From positions 39,865-103,864 of the forward strand of contig NZ_CALPDF010000013.1 in the NCBI RefSeq assembly GCF_943193175.1: 64,000 bases of DNA, given 5' to 3'. Shown here piece after piece: positions 1 through 8,489 of this stretch. Position numbers and translations under genes: made by a program. This stretch comes from Neobacillus muris (GTDB taxonomy: Bacteria > Bacillota > Bacilli > Bacillales > Cytobacillaceae). Under the pieces are notes generated by a model. It saw only the letters and a list, made by a program, of their open reading frames with translations, had not been told where the DNA came from and searched no databases. Positions within the stretch are counted from its first letter, which is position 1, and each line of letters starts with the position of its first letter.

Positions 1-54
1 GGGATGAAGCAAATGGCGATTCGCTGTTTGATTTTTAAAAAAGGGGGAACTGTG

Positions 55-426
55 ATGAAGTTATTTATTATCGCGGGTGCGGTCAACGCCTTTTTGGCAG
101 TCGCCTTGGGGGCGTTTGGGGCACATGGATTAAAGGACAAGCTGGATGCCTATTATTTGGGAATCTGGGAAACAGGTGTGCAATATCAGATGTTTCATGC
201 CGCTGGGTTGTTAGTAGTGGGCCTGTTGATTGGAAAAATGGCAGCCACTCCGTTGTTTACCTGGTCCGGCTGGCTGATGCTCGCTGGCATTATCCTGTTC
301 AGCGGCAGCCTGTATGTATTAAGCTTGACCAAGGTCAGTGTCTTAGGGGCGATTACCCCTCTTGGCGGGGTCTGTTTTTTAGCAGCCTGGCTGCTGATGG
401 TCATTGGTGCAGCTAAATATTTATAA
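55..426 (+). CDS. ywdK: DUF423 family membrane protein (YwdK-like)
   Basis: Small integral membrane protein of 123 residues whose biochemical role is not known. An N-terminal hydrophobic segment with a small-residue pattern (GAFGAHGLK) is typical of DUF423 proteins, and three further hydrophobic stretches follow, giving about four membrane spans. The start at 55 is chosen because GGGGGAAC precedes it; an in-frame ATG at position 4 lacks a ribosome site. It converges with gerQ across a shared hairpin terminator, the arrangement of ywdK and ywdL in B. subtilis. Family assignment is firm; function is open. Confidence 0.85.
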   Translation: MKLFIIAGAVNAFLAVALGAFGAHGLKDKLDAYYLGIWETGVQYQMFHAAGLLVVGLLIGKMAATPLFTWSGWLMLAGIILFSGSLYVLSLTKVSVLGAITPLGGVCFLAAWLLMVIGAAKYL

Positions 427-430
427 AAAA

Positions 431-460
431 GGTATTGGGGACTTTCCCAATACCTTTTTT
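431..460. terminator. Bidirectional terminator between ywdK and gerQ
   Basis: GGTATTGGG pairs with CCCAATACC around a short loop, with a T run on the right and an A run on the left, so it can stop transcription from both converging genes. Confidence 0.85.
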
Positions 461-463
461 CAA

Positions 464-973
464 TTACCTCGGCGGAAAAGTACTTAAGTTCGGACCGCCG
501 CCGTATGGATATTCGTATTCGATTTCCTCGTCAAAGGTGATATAATCAACAGCCACCATTGGAATTAAGAAACGCCGGCCGGTTTGCGGATCACTTAAGA
601 TCACATGGTCTCTTCCTGCCGCTTCAATAATGCCGGTGAATTCCTTTGAATTCCATTGCGTGCTTCCTTCGAATGTGGCAAACAAATGAACAAGCTTTCC
701 TTTGTTTAACCGCAAAATATTTTCAATATAGGATTGCTCAATCGGCAGCATGCCAGGCACTTGGGCGCCTGCCCCGCCTGAAGGTGCAGCCGGAGCGATT
801 GCCCCTCCCGTTCCTGCTGGCGGGAATTGCGGAAATCCAGTTGGCTGCCCTGGGTACATTCCCGCTGCCCCGATCGGCCCACCTAAAGAACCTGCCATTG
901 GCTGGCCTGCCTGCTGCCCTGCTGCCCCGGTGGTAAAAGGCTGCATACCTTGGGGATTGTAAAATTGGCTCAT
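464..973 (-). CDS. gerQ: Spore coat protein GerQ
   Basis: Coat/inner-coat protein needed in B. subtilis for proper localisation of the cortex-lytic enzyme CwlJ and hence germination; it is a transglutaminase (Tgl) cross-linking substrate. The 169-residue protein has a low-complexity N-terminal half rich in Gly, Pro, Gln and Ala (residues about 8-75) and a conserved globular C-terminal half beginning near EQSYIENILRLNKGK. A strong AGGAGG lies just before the ATG. A sequence resembling a sigma-E -10 element (AATACACT on the minus strand, 1018-1025) lies about 45 bases upstream of the start, which fits known mother-cell expression but is only suggestive. Confidence 0.93.
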   Translation of the reverse strand: MSQFYNPQGMQPFTTGAAGQQAGQPMAGSLGGPIGAAGMYPGQPTGFPQFPPAGTGGAIAPAAPSGGAGAQVPGMLPIEQSYIENILRLNKGKLVHLFATFEGSTQWNSKEFTGIIEAAGRDHVILSDPQTGRRFLIPMVAVDYITFDEEIEYEYPYGGGPNLSTFPPR

Positions 974-1165
974 TTTTTTCCCTCCTAAAAAATGAATAAA
1001 TGAATCATTGGCCCAACAGTGTATTCATACTCCCAAAAATGCAAAATGGTGACCCGTTTGGAAGAAAATTTTTGCTTTTCTCACCTTAGGAAAATTTGAA
1101 AAGATTCGCTGTTTTAATAGTATGAAGTGAGGGGCACATATATGCCAATATCCATAGGGGAAAAA

Positions 1166-1198
1166 GCAAAAAGTTCCCGGACTTGCTGGGAACTTTTT
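1166..1198 (-). terminator. Terminator downstream of hemQ
   Basis: AAAGTTCCC / GGGAACTTT inverted repeat with a run of T on the minus strand after the stem, directly after the hemQ stop codon. Confidence 0.8.
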
Positions 1199-1212
1199 AG
1201 ATGGTTATATAG

Positions 1213-1962
1213 TTATAATTGAAGGAAGCTTACGACCCGGTCTTCATCTAATAGATTGCCGACAAAGAAGGCACCAAACTCGCCGTAGCGGGCGCTTACT
1301 TCATCGAAACGCATTTCATAAACAAGCTTTTTAAACTGCAGGACATCATCAGCAAATAAGGTAACGCCCCACTCGTAATCATCAAAGCCCACGGAGCCCG
1401 TGATGATTTGTTTCACTTTGCCAGCGTAGGAACGGCCAATCATGCCATGGCTGTGCATCAATTTGCGGCGATCCTCCATCGGCAGCATGTACCAGTTGTC
1501 ATTGCCTTGGCGGCGCTTATCCATCGGGTAAAAACAAACATATTTTGATTTTGGCAATGTTGGATAAAGGCGGGCCTGGACATGTGGATTTTTGTAAGGA
1601 TCCGCACTTGAATCCGCTGGCAGATAGCTGCTTAGTTCCACAACAGACACATAGGAAAAGGCCGGAACCGTAAATTCCGCCAATTTGCTTTTATTGAATT
1701 CCGTTTCGATTTCATTCAATTCTTCCATGGTCGGACGGAGAATCATCATCATGAAATCCGCTTTTTGGCCAACAATCGTATATAAAGCATGGCTGCCTTC
1801 TTTACGTTCTTGCACAGTATTCCATTTTTCGACGAGACCTAGAAACTCGTGGATGGCAGCTTGGCGCTCTTCGCTTGGGACCATCTTCCAAGTGGACCAA
1901 TCAATTGTCCGGAAATCATGCAAACAGTACCAGCCATCGAGCGTTTGTGCGGCTTCACTCAT
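1213..1962 (-). CDS. hemQ: Coproheme decarboxylase HemQ (chlorite dismutase family)
   Basis: Last enzyme of the Gram-positive coproporphyrin-dependent heme pathway: decarboxylates iron-coproporphyrin III to heme b using peroxide. The 249-residue protein starts [18 protein letters not shown], which matches family N termini; the start was chosen for an AGGAG eight bases upstream rather than the longer frame. Key residues are visible: the radical-forming Tyr in CFYPMDKRR and the proximal heme-ligand His in [10 protein letters not shown]. It is transcribed alone, diverging from pta, and has its own promoter containing a palindrome (see 1994-2023). Confidence 0.95.
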   Translation of the reverse strand: MSEAAQTLDGWYCLHDFRTIDWSTWKMVPSEERQAAIHEFLGLVEKWNTVQERKEGSHALYTIVGQKADFMMMILRPTMEELNEIETEFNKSKLAEFTVPAFSYVSVVELSSYLPADSSADPYKNPHVQARLYPTLPKSKYVCFYPMDKRRQGNDNWYMLPMEDRRKLMHSHGMIGRSYAGKVKQIITGSVGFDDYEWGVTLFADDVLQFKKLVYEMRFDEVSARYGEFGAFFVGNLLDEDRVVSFLQL

Positions 1963-1993
1963 TATCATCACTCCTATGTCATGATTCTTCATT

Positions 1994-2023
1994 ATCATAC
2001 TAACTATATCATAGTTTGACCAA
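1994..2023 (-). promoter_or_regulatory. hemQ promoter with 15-bp palindrome in the spacer
   Basis: On the minus strand TTGGTC (2018-2023) and TATGAT (1994-1999) are separated by 18 bases. Between them lies AACTAT-ATC-ATAGTT (2002-2016), a perfect 6-3-6 inverted repeat placed where a repressor would block RNA polymerase. The regulator is unknown. Confidence 0.5.
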
Positions 2024-2140
2024 GACTTGCTTTTATGAAACTCGCTTGTTCGTCAAATTCTGCAAACCATGGATATTATGAATGGATCATGAGAATAGTA
2101 AAAGAGTGAGCGAAATTTTTGCAATTAATTGATTTTTTTA

Positions 2141-2196
2141 TGTAAACGCTGTCTGTGACTTTGTTTGCTTGAAATTTTACCATGGTAAAGTATGCT
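2141..2196 (+). promoter_or_regulatory. pta promoter with upstream cre site
   Basis: TGTAAACGCTGTCT at 2141-2154 matches the CcpA catabolite responsive element in 13 of 14 positions. Downstream are TTGAAA (2169-2174) and TATGCT (2191-2196) with a 16-base spacer. The cre is centred about 55 bases before the predicted start of transcription. In B. subtilis pta is activated by CcpA from a cre at a comparable upstream position, so activation is the likely outcome here. Confidence 0.75.
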
Positions 2197-2230
2197 AATA
2201 ATTGGAGCTTTTATTTAGGAGGGTTACATA

Positions 2231-3202
2231 GTGAGCGATTTATTTGAGGGATTAAAGCAGAAAATTTCTGGACGCGACCTGCGAATTGTTTTTCCAGAAG
2301 GCTTGGATGAGCGGATTGTCAAAGCCTGCGGTCGATTGGCAGAAGAAAAATTAATAACGCCGATTTTAATCGGAAATGTGGAGCAGGTTCAGGCGAAAGC
2401 GGGAGAGCTGGGCGTTTCATTGGATAATGCCGAGATTTATGACCCAGCAAGCTATGCAGGCATGGACGAGCTAGTGGCTGCATTTGTGGAGCGCCGTAAA
2501 GGGAAAGCAACCGAGGAGGATGCCCGCAAAATGCTGCTCGATGAAAACTACTTTGGCACGATGCTGGTTTATCTAAATAAAGCAAACGGCCTTGTCAGCG
2601 GTGCGGCCCATTCAACAGCTGATACAGTGCGCCCGGCCTTGCAAATTATTAAAACCAAAGCAGGCGTAAAAAAGACATCCGGCGTGTTTATCATGGTTCG
2701 CGGCGACGAGAAGTATGTGTTTGCGGATTGCGCCATCAATATTGCGCCAGACAGCATGGATTTGGCGGAGATTGCGATTGAAAGTGCGAAGACTGCCCAA
2801 ATGTTTGATATGGATCCGCGCGTTGCGATGCTGAGCTTCTCCACTAAGGGTTCTGCAAAATCACCTGAGACCGAGAAAGTGGCAGAGGCTGTAGCAGAAG
2901 CGAAGCGCCGTGCCCCTGAGCTCGTGCTGGATGGCGAGTTCCAGTTTGATGCAGCGTTTGTTCCATCTGTTGCCAAAAGCAAGGCACCAGGTTCTGTTAT
3001 CCAAGGGGATGCCAATGTGTTTATTTTCCCAAGCCTTGAGGCAGGAAATATCGGCTATAAAATTGCTCAGCGCTTAGGCGGTTTTGAAGCAGTAGGTCCG
3101 ATTTTACAAGGTTTAAACGGTCCGGTGAACGACTTGTCACGCGGCTGTAATGAAGAAGATGTGTACAAGCTGGCGCTGATTACGGCGGCACAAGGATTGT
3201 AA
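2231..3202 (+). CDS. pta: Phosphate acetyltransferase
   Basis: Converts acetyl-CoA and phosphate to acetyl phosphate and CoA, the first step of overflow acetate formation. The 323-residue length is that of the short single-domain Pta class (no N-terminal regulatory domain). The GTG start is supported by GGAGG nine bases upstream. Conserved stretches include GLVSGAAHSTADTVRPALQI, VFADCAINIAPDS and LSFSTKGSAKSPE, all typical of the phosphotransacetylase active-site cleft. The gene is monocistronic, bounded by its own promoter with cre and by a terminator, and sits between hemQ and lipL as in B. subtilis. Confidence 0.97.
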   Translation: MSDLFEGLKQKISGRDLRIVFPEGLDERIVKACGRLAEEKLITPILIGNVEQVQAKAGELGVSLDNAEIYDPASYAGMDELVAAFVERRKGKATEEDARKMLLDENYFGTMLVYLNKANGLVSGAAHSTADTVRPALQIIKTKAGVKKTSGVFIMVRGDEKYVFADCAINIAPDSMDLAEIAIESAKTAQMFDMDPRVAMLSFSTKGSAKSPETEKVAEAVAEAKRRAPELVLDGEFQFDAAFVPSVAKSKAPGSVIQGDANVFIFPSLEAGNIGYKIAQRLGGFEAVGPILQGLNGPVNDLSRGCNEEDVYKLALITAAQGL

Positions 3203-3214
3203 TCGAATGGGGAG

Positions 3215-3247
3215 GAGCTGGTTCCATGGGAGCTGGCTCTTTTTTTG
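3215..3247 (+). terminator. Terminator of pta
   Basis: Eleven-base stem (GAGCTGGTTCC with GGAGCTGGCTC, three G-U wobble pairs) followed by seven T. Confidence 0.8.
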
Positions 3248-3301
3248 CTTAGTTTTTATATGCTAAAATAGCCCTATCTAAGTTTGCAAGGAGTTATTAT
3301 T

Positions 3302-4126
3302 ATGGAAAGTTTACTGCACCAGCCAGAATGGCGGATGATAGACCAGTCCTCTGTGGGTCCGCATTTTCAAGCGTTACAGTCATTCGGCATGGATGATACC
3401 TTATGTGCCTCCGTCGGGGCCGGCCAGGCACCGGCTACTGCCCGCACATGGGTTCATCATAATACGATTGTACTGGGCATCCAGGATACGAAACTGCCAT
3501 TTTTGCAGGATGGGCTGCAATTTTTAAAACGGGAAGGCTGGCAGCCGATTGTGAGGAATTCAGGCGGTCTGGCTGTTGTGCTGGATGAAGGGGTTCTTAA
3601 TCTATCGTTAATTTTGCCGGAAGCCGAGAAAGGCATCGATATTAACCGCGGGTATGACACCATGTGGCGGTTAATCCAAGAAATGTTTGCCGATTTTCCG
3701 CAGCCGATTGAGGCACGTGAAATTGTCGGATCGTATTGTCCCGGGAGCTATGACCTCAGCATCGGCGGCAGGAAGTTTGCCGGCATTTCGCAGCGGCGGC
3801 TAAGAAAGGGCGTGGCGGTGCAAATCTATCTTTGTGTCAATGGCAGCGGCAGCCAACGGGCGGAATTGATAAGGGAATTTTACCGGCTCGCCAAACGGGA
3901 GCAGGAAACCAAATTTGATTATCCTGAAATCAAGCCCGAAGTGATGGCCTCCCTATCAGAGCTGCTCAATATGCAGCTTTCTGTCGGCGATGTCATGCTC
4001 CGGCTCTTGACCCAGCTGAAGCAAAACAGCGATCGGCTCTATGCTGGACAACTGAACGCGGTTGAACTGGAACTCCTGCCAGGCTATTATCAAAGAATCG
4101 TAGACCGGAATCAGAAATTTTTGTGA
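3302..4126 (+). CDS. lipL: Octanoyl-[GcvH]:protein N-octanoyltransferase LipL
   Basis: Amidotransferase of the Bacillus lipoate pathway: moves the octanoyl group from the glycine cleavage protein GcvH to E2 subunits of 2-oxoacid dehydrogenases, where LipA then inserts sulfur. The 274-residue protein belongs to the biotin/lipoate ligase fold; the nucleophile is the Cys in [16 protein letters not shown] (Cys146), with the conserved Lys158 after GGR. The ATG at 3302 has AAGGAG eight bases upstream. An extended -10 (TGCTAAAAT, 3261-3269) is a plausible promoter. Position between pta and rsfA matches ywfL. Confidence 0.93.
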   Translation: MESLLHQPEWRMIDQSSVGPHFQALQSFGMDDTLCASVGAGQAPATARTWVHHNTIVLGIQDTKLPFLQDGLQFLKREGWQPIVRNSGGLAVVLDEGVLNLSLILPEAEKGIDINRGYDTMWRLIQEMFADFPQPIEAREIVGSYCPGSYDLSIGGRKFAGISQRRLRKGVAVQIYLCVNGSGSQRAELIREFYRLAKREQETKFDYPEIKPEVMASLSELLNMQLSVGDVMLRLLTQLKQNSDRLYAGQLNAVELELLPGYYQRIVDRNQKFL

Positions 4127-4135
4127 AGCAAAAAA

Positions 4136-4172
4136 CCGTAAATCCTGTTCATTCGGATTTACGGCTTTTTTT
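4136..4172. terminator. Terminator between lipL and rsfA
   Basis: CCGTAAATCC / GGATTTACGG stem with T7 on the right and A6 on the left; can serve both convergent genes. Confidence 0.85.
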
Positions 4173-4211
4173 GGTAGGATGCTGTTTTGGTTCTCCTCTT
4201 GTCTCTGCCTG

Positions 4212-4964
4212 TTATTCTGCCACTTTTTCCAGGTTTCCGTTCCGGTCCATTTTGAATTTGGTGGCAGGTCTTTCTTCTTCCTCAAATAGGACCAGTTTGC
4301 GGGCACGGTTCATGATTTTCATTAAGGTCTCGTAATCTTCCTGCATCGTTACGGAATTTTCCTCGAGGCTCTTCACCTTTTCACCTAGTTCTTCATTTTG
4401 CTTCTTTAAATCGGCGATTTCCCGCTTCAATCTTTCATTCTCGGTTTTTAATACTTCATTTTGCAGATTGGAATGTTTAAAGTTTTCCAAGTAGGCAATC
4501 ACGCTGTCTATGGTCATTCCCGATACGGCTGGGGCTGGGCGGTACACTTGTACGGCAGGCTGTACATAGGTTTCTTCCGCCATTTCGGCTGCCAGGCTGC
4601 CTGTTTCCATTTCTGCTGTTTCCATGGATTCTGGTGCCATTTCTGCTTGAATCGGCAATGCATCTAAATCGGACGCTTGCGGTACAGGCGGCTGATACAG
4701 CAGTTTTTTCTTTCCGCCCTGGTCTCTCCCTAGGATTCTTTGCCTTTGTTTCCGCTGTTTTTTGGCCAATGCCAAGGCTTTTTCATATTGATGGCGGACA
4801 ACGGCGTTCCATCTGAATCCGCAGGCCGCAGAGGTGCGATTGAGCTTGTCCCCTACTTCCTCAAATGCATTCAGCTGGGTGCTTCCTTCTCTGACATGGC
4901 GGAGGACCGTTTCAGCCAGAAGAAGATCGTTTTCTTCTGTCCATGCATCTTGACGAACTTTCAT
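4212..4964 (-). CDS. rsfA: Prespore-specific transcription regulator RsfA
   Basis: Modulator of sigma-F-dependent transcription in the forespore. The 250-residue protein begins [18 protein letters not shown], a Myb/SANT-like DNA-binding segment covering about residues 1-65 with [11 protein letters not shown] as its recognition-helix region. A basic stretch follows, then an Ala/Glu/Pro linker, then a clear coiled coil (about residues 170-215, [20 protein letters not shown]). The start was chosen because the motif begins there and GGGAG lies nine bases upstream. Orthologous position to ywfN. Confidence 0.92.
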   Translation of the reverse strand: MKVRQDAWTEENDLLLAETVLRHVREGSTQLNAFEEVGDKLNRTSAACGFRWNAVVRHQYEKALALAKKQRKQRQRILGRDQGGKKKLLYQPPVPQASDLDALPIQAEMAPESMETAEMETGSLAAEMAEETYVQPAVQVYRPAPAVSGMTIDSVIAYLENFKHSNLQNEVLKTENERLKREIADLKKQNEELGEKVKSLEENSVTMQEDYETLMKIMNRARKLVLFEEEERPATKFKMDRNGNLEKVAE

Positions 4965-5317
4965 TTTTTTCATCTCCCTAAACATAATTTCCGAATAAAA
5001 GGGCCAGAACTAAGTCTGACTAAATTTTTAAAAAGTTCTAGTCTTAGGATGGACAAGTTTTTTGGGCTTTATACCAAATTGTTAAAAGGATAATAGATTT
5101 TTTTATCCGCTGACCAAGGCTCGTGCGTGTTTCTTATAGATTGCTAAAGATTGCAACTTGCATAACCTAATCAGAAACTGTAAAATACCTTAGGAGTTAA
5201 ACGGCCGAAATCGTATGTAAACGGGCTGTTTTTTAAAATGAAGTTTTGGGTGAAAATCCACGAACCTAGTGGGATAAACTATGATAAATAGATTGAACGC
5301 AGAAAGGGTTGTACCAA
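4965..5317. other. Gene-free stretch between divergent rsfA and the DUF1450 gene
   Basis: No gene was found. It must hold the rsfA promoter on the minus strand and the promoter of the next gene (TATGAT at 5280-5285 is a candidate -10 without a good -35). No convincing repeat or RNA structure was seen. Confidence 0.4.
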
Positions 5318-5539
5318 ATGCCAAACGAATTTCGCGTTTGCGACGATTGTCAGGCGGTAAATTTAAAGACATTGATCCCTCGGTTGAAAGAAATCGATCC
5401 GGATGCTGAAATCAAAATCGGCTGCCAGTCTTACTGCGGACCTGGCCGGAAAAAGACCTTTGCCTTCGTGAATAACCGTCCTTTAGCCGCCCTGACGGAA
5501 GAAGAATTAATGGAAAAAATCAATAAAAAACTAAAATAA
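5318..5539 (+). CDS. DUF1450 (YuzB-like) small cysteine protein
   Basis: A 73-residue cytoplasmic protein of unknown function. It contains CDDCQ near the N terminus and GCQSYCG in the middle, the four-cysteine arrangement of the DUF1450 family, which suggests metal or redox chemistry without proving it. The ATG at 5318 is preferred over an upstream TTG because AAAGGG lies nine bases before it. It has its own terminator and does not form an operon with ywfO. Confidence 0.8.
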   Translation: MPNEFRVCDDCQAVNLKTLIPRLKEIDPDAEIKIGCQSYCGPGRKKTFAFVNNRPLAALTEEELMEKINKKLK

Positions 5540-5581
5540 GCAGACACGCCAGCCTAAACGTTCGGAACTGGCTGTCTAACG

Positions 5582-5616
5582 AATCACCTTCTGCTGCATC
5601 TAAAAGGTGATTTTTT
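5582..5616 (+). terminator. Terminator of the DUF1450 gene
   Basis: AATCACCTT / AAGGTGATT stem followed by TTTTTCTTT. Confidence 0.85.
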
Positions 5617-5814
5617 CTTTGTATCATAACGCTGGCCAGGGAGCTTCCGCTTTTCGAATTTGTCGAAAAATGCTGGGGAATTTTGCTGAACTGCAGGAGG
5701 ATTTTGGGATATAATAGAAAAAAGTGCTTGTGATTAGCGAACGGTTTCGCAGAAGTTTTAATAGTGGAAACAAGAAGCCGATCGGCCGCGAGAGGAAAAG
5801 GAAGAGGGAACTGC

Positions 5815-7110
5815 ATGGATTATTCGGCGGAAAAACTAAGCGAAGAGAAAGTATTTAAAGATCCGGTACATCGCTATGTCCATGTGCGGGACCGGGTGAT
5901 CTGGGATTTAATCGGAACAAAGGAATTTCAGCGTTTGCGGCGGATCAAACAGCTGGGAACAACGTTTTTGACCTTCCATGGAGCAGAGCACAGCCGGTTT
6001 AGCCATTCTCTGGGCGTCTATGAAATTATTCGCAGGATCATCGATGATGTATTTGCCGGCAGACCGGAATGGAATGATGGGGACCGTCTTCTTGCCTTGT
6101 GCGCAGCCCTGCTTCACGACCTGGGGCATGGCCCGTTTTCCCATGCGTTTGAAAAAGTCTTCGGTTTTGACCATGAAGACTTTACCAGGGCGATTATTTT
6201 AGGAAACACGGAAGTGAATCAAGTTTTGGCAAAGGTAGAGGCTGATTTTCCTAAACAAGTCGCTGAGGTGATTGCTAAAACCTCGGAAAAGAAACTGGTC
6301 GTCAGCCTGATTTCCAGCCAAATTGACGCTGACCGGATGGATTATCTGCAGCGGGATGCCTATTTCACCGGGGTGAGCTACGGCCAGTTTGATATGGAGC
6401 GGATCCTGCGGGTCATGCGCCCGAGAGAGGACCAGTCCGTGATCAAAAAGAGCGGAATGCACGCGGTAGAGGATTATATCATGAGCCGGTATCAAATGTA
6501 CTGGCAGGTCTATTTCCACCCGGTTTCCCGCAGCGCCGAGGTCATTTTAACGAAAATCCTGCACCGTGCGAAGCAGTTATTCAAGGAAAATTACACGTTT
6601 AAATACGAACTGGTTCATTTTATCTCATTGTTCCGTGAGCAAGTGACATTAGAAGACTATTTAAAATTGGATGAATCCGTGATTATGTACTATTTCCAAA
6701 TCTGGCAGGAAGAGCAGGATCTTATTTTGAGCGACCTGTGCAAGCGGTTTGTCAATCGGAATTTGTTTAAATATGCGGAGTTTGACCCTGCCCGCGAATA
6801 CAAAAAGCTGGCGCAATTGACCACGCTGTTTATGAAAGCGGGGATCGATCCTGATTACTACTTAGTTGTCGATTCCTCTTCCGATCTTCCGTATGATTTT
6901 TACCGGCCAGGAGAGGAAGAAGAGCGGCTGCCGATTCATCTGCTGATGGAGAACGGCGACCTCAGGGAGCTGTCCCGCGAATCGGAAATTGTTGATGCGA
7001 TTTCAGGCAAAAGACGAACGGACCATAAGCTGTATTACCCGGCTGAAGTAATCGAGGATGACTCGACGGAAGCGGAATGGAAAAGGCAGATCCGCAGCCT
7101 GTTAAACTAG
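5815..7110 (+). CDS. ywfO: HD-domain phosphohydrolase YwfO
   Basis: HD-superfamily metal-dependent phosphohydrolase related to dNTPases and nucleotide-signal hydrolases; the substrate is not settled from sequence. In the 431-residue protein the metal-binding pattern is clear: RFSHSLGVYEI, then the HD doublet in LLHDLGHGPFSHAFE, then SSQIDADRMDYLQRDAY. The start at 5815 follows GAAGAGGGA. A TATAAT at 5710-5715 is a candidate -10. Translation continues closely to ywgA (34 bases apart), suggesting cotranscription, as in B. subtilis. Confidence 0.9.
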   Translation: MDYSAEKLSEEKVFKDPVHRYVHVRDRVIWDLIGTKEFQRLRRIKQLGTTFLTFHGAEHSRFSHSLGVYEIIRRIIDDVFAGRPEWNDGDRLLALCAALLHDLGHGPFSHAFEKVFGFDHEDFTRAIILGNTEVNQVLAKVEADFPKQVAEVIAKTSEKKLVVSLISSQIDADRMDYLQRDAYFTGVSYGQFDMERILRVMRPREDQSVIKKSGMHAVEDYIMSRYQMYWQVYFHPVSRSAEVILTKILHRAKQLFKENYTFKYELVHFISLFREQVTLEDYLKLDESVIMYYFQIWQEEQDLILSDLCKRFVNRNLFKYAEFDPAREYKKLAQLTTLFMKAGIDPDYYLVVDSSSDLPYDFYRPGEEEERLPIHLLMENGDLRELSRESEIVDAISGKRRTDHKLYYPAEVIEDDSTEAEWKRQIRSLLN

Positions 7111-7144
7111 AGATTTGTGTAAATGGACGAGGAGATGACGAACA

Positions 7145-7666
7145 TTGCTAAATGACCATGCGAAGCTGATGCAGGCAATCAGGGTGTCCGGAGAAATTGT
7201 CGGCAGAAAGAAGCTGCAGAAGATGATTTATATTGCGAAAAAAATAGATTTTCCGTTTCAGGACCGGTTCCAGTTTCATTTTTACGGCCCTTACTCAGAG
7301 GAATTGACGACCCGGGTCGAGGAGCTGTGCAATATGGGCTTTCTCAATGAGGTGAAGGAAAAAAAAGGCGGATATTTCCAATACCGCTATACGCTGACAG
7401 AGGAAGGCAAGGAGTTTTTAAGCCTGAATCAAGTGGAAATGCCCCATTTGGAGGACATTCTGACCGATATGAATGGCCAGAATGCTAGATTCCTTGAGCT
7501 TGTGTCTACGGTCTTGTATTTTGATAATCTTTCAAAGGAAGAAGTGGCCGACAAGGTGTTTACCTTAAAAAGCAGCCAGCGCTATACGCTAGAGGAAATT
7601 GACGAAGCCTATCAGTATATTGAGGCACTAAAAGGCAAGACAGCCGCCTCAGCCGAAGTGAACTAA
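7145..7666 (+). CDS. ywgA: YwgA family protein
   Basis: A 173-residue protein of unknown function, orthologous in position and sequence to ywgA. It begins with TTG, ten bases after GGAG. The N-terminal half (LMQAIRVSGEIVGRKKLQKM) and the segment FHFYGPYSEELTTRVEEL resemble the winged-helix-like fold found in Panacea/DUF4065-type proteins, which is only a weak resemblance. It probably shares a transcript with ywfO and ends at a terminator. Confidence 0.8.
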   Translation: MLNDHAKLMQAIRVSGEIVGRKKLQKMIYIAKKIDFPFQDRFQFHFYGPYSEELTTRVEELCNMGFLNEVKEKKGGYFQYRYTLTEEGKEFLSLNQVEMPHLEDILTDMNGQNARFLELVSTVLYFDNLSKEEVADKVFTLKSSQRYTLEEIDEAYQYIEALKGKTAASAEVN

Positions 7667-7671
7667 CGAAT

Positions 7672-7706
7672 GCCAGGACCGAACATAGGGTCCGGCGTTT
7701 TTTTTG
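7672..7706 (+). terminator. Terminator after ywgA
   Basis: GCC-A-GGACC pairs with GGTCC-GGC, followed by nine or more T. Confidence 0.85.
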
Positions 7707-7758
7707 GTATCTAAATGGAATAATTTGTTTGAATATACTACTTTTTCCTGAAATTTGG

Positions 7759-7764
7759 TATGAT
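7759..7764 (+). promoter_or_regulatory. Extended -10 promoter of the small membrane protein gene
   Basis: TGG-TATGAT (7756-7764) forms an extended -10; no convincing -35 is present. Confidence 0.4.
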
Positions 7765-7797
7765 TTGACTAGGACTTTTACTTAGGGGGACTAAAAA

Positions 7798-8010
7798 ATG
7801 ATTATTGGAGCAATCGCAGTTTGTATACCCATTGTGGCGATAGTAACAGCCCATTTTCAAAGTCAGGCAAAGATAAAGGCAGCGATGCTGAAGGATCAGC
7901 TGGAGCTGGAGCGAATTAAACAGCAGAACTTTATCATGGAAACAGAGAAAATGAGACTGGAGCTTCAAAAAATGACGCTGGATCAGCCGAAGGATGAGTT
8001 TAAATTATAA
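7798..8010 (+). CDS. Small single-pass membrane protein with coiled-coil tail
   Basis: A 70-residue product not recognised as a named family. Residues 1-19 (MIIGAIAVCIPIVAIVTAH) form one membrane segment; the rest is a charged, heptad-like helix (KDQLELERIKQQNFIMETEK). AGGGGGA precedes the ATG at proper spacing, and promoter and terminator flank it, so it is very likely expressed. The build resembles small membrane-anchored coiled-coil proteins around stress and envelope systems, but no function can be assigned. Confidence 0.7.
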   Translation: MIIGAIAVCIPIVAIVTAHFQSQAKIKAAMLKDQLELERIKQQNFIMETEKMRLELQKMTLDQPKDEFKL

Positions 8011-8021
8011 GGAGATTTTTT

Positions 8022-8058
8022 AAAAGAGTGTGGACGAGTTGAAGTCCACACTCTTTTA
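8022..8058. terminator. Bidirectional terminator between the small membrane protein gene and ywhB
   Basis: AAAAGAGTGTGGAC / GTCCACACTCTTTT, a perfect 14-base stem with A and T runs at its ends. Confidence 0.85.
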
Positions 8059-8067
8059 TGGATGGGG

Positions 8068-8253
8068 CTATTGGTCGCTGGCTCTGACGCCGGCAACACC
8101 GTAATGGTTTTTGGACATTTCCTCAATAAACACGGTAACCTTTTCTTTCGGTGCACCGGTTGTTTCGCTGACAGCTTCGGTCACTTTTTCAACAAGTGCC
8201 CGCTTTTGGTCATCGGAACGGCCTTCCAGCATTTTGACTGTTACATACGGCAT
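8068..8253 (-). CDS. ywhB: 4-oxalocrotonate tautomerase-like protein YwhB
   Basis: A 61-residue tautomerase-superfamily protein that would act as a hexamer with the N-terminal proline (exposed after Met removal, MPYVTVKMLEGR) as general base. The start is fixed by Pro-2 and by AAGGAGGA eight bases upstream, not by the longer frame. Physiological substrate in Bacillus is unknown; enol-keto tautomerisation is the family activity. Lies beside ywhC as in B. subtilis. Confidence 0.92.
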   Translation of the reverse strand: MPYVTVKMLEGRSDDQKRALVEKVTEAVSETTGAPKEKVTVFIEEMSKNHYGVAGVRASDQ

Positions 8254-8489
8254 ATCGGATTCCTCCTTATTTGTTTTGGCATAAGGCTGCGGGTGCCAAT
8301 GCTGCTCTCGTGATCGTTCTCCAAGCCTTTGCTTTTCCTTTGTAGTGTTCCATAAAAGAGCGAAAAGTGCAACAATTGGCGGCACATATATTTTCTTTTT
8401 TATCAGGCAATCATGTATACTAAAAAGTAAAGCGCAGCCGCTGGGGGAGCCTGAAAAAAGACAGACCCGTTACAGGAAGGAGAAACCAA

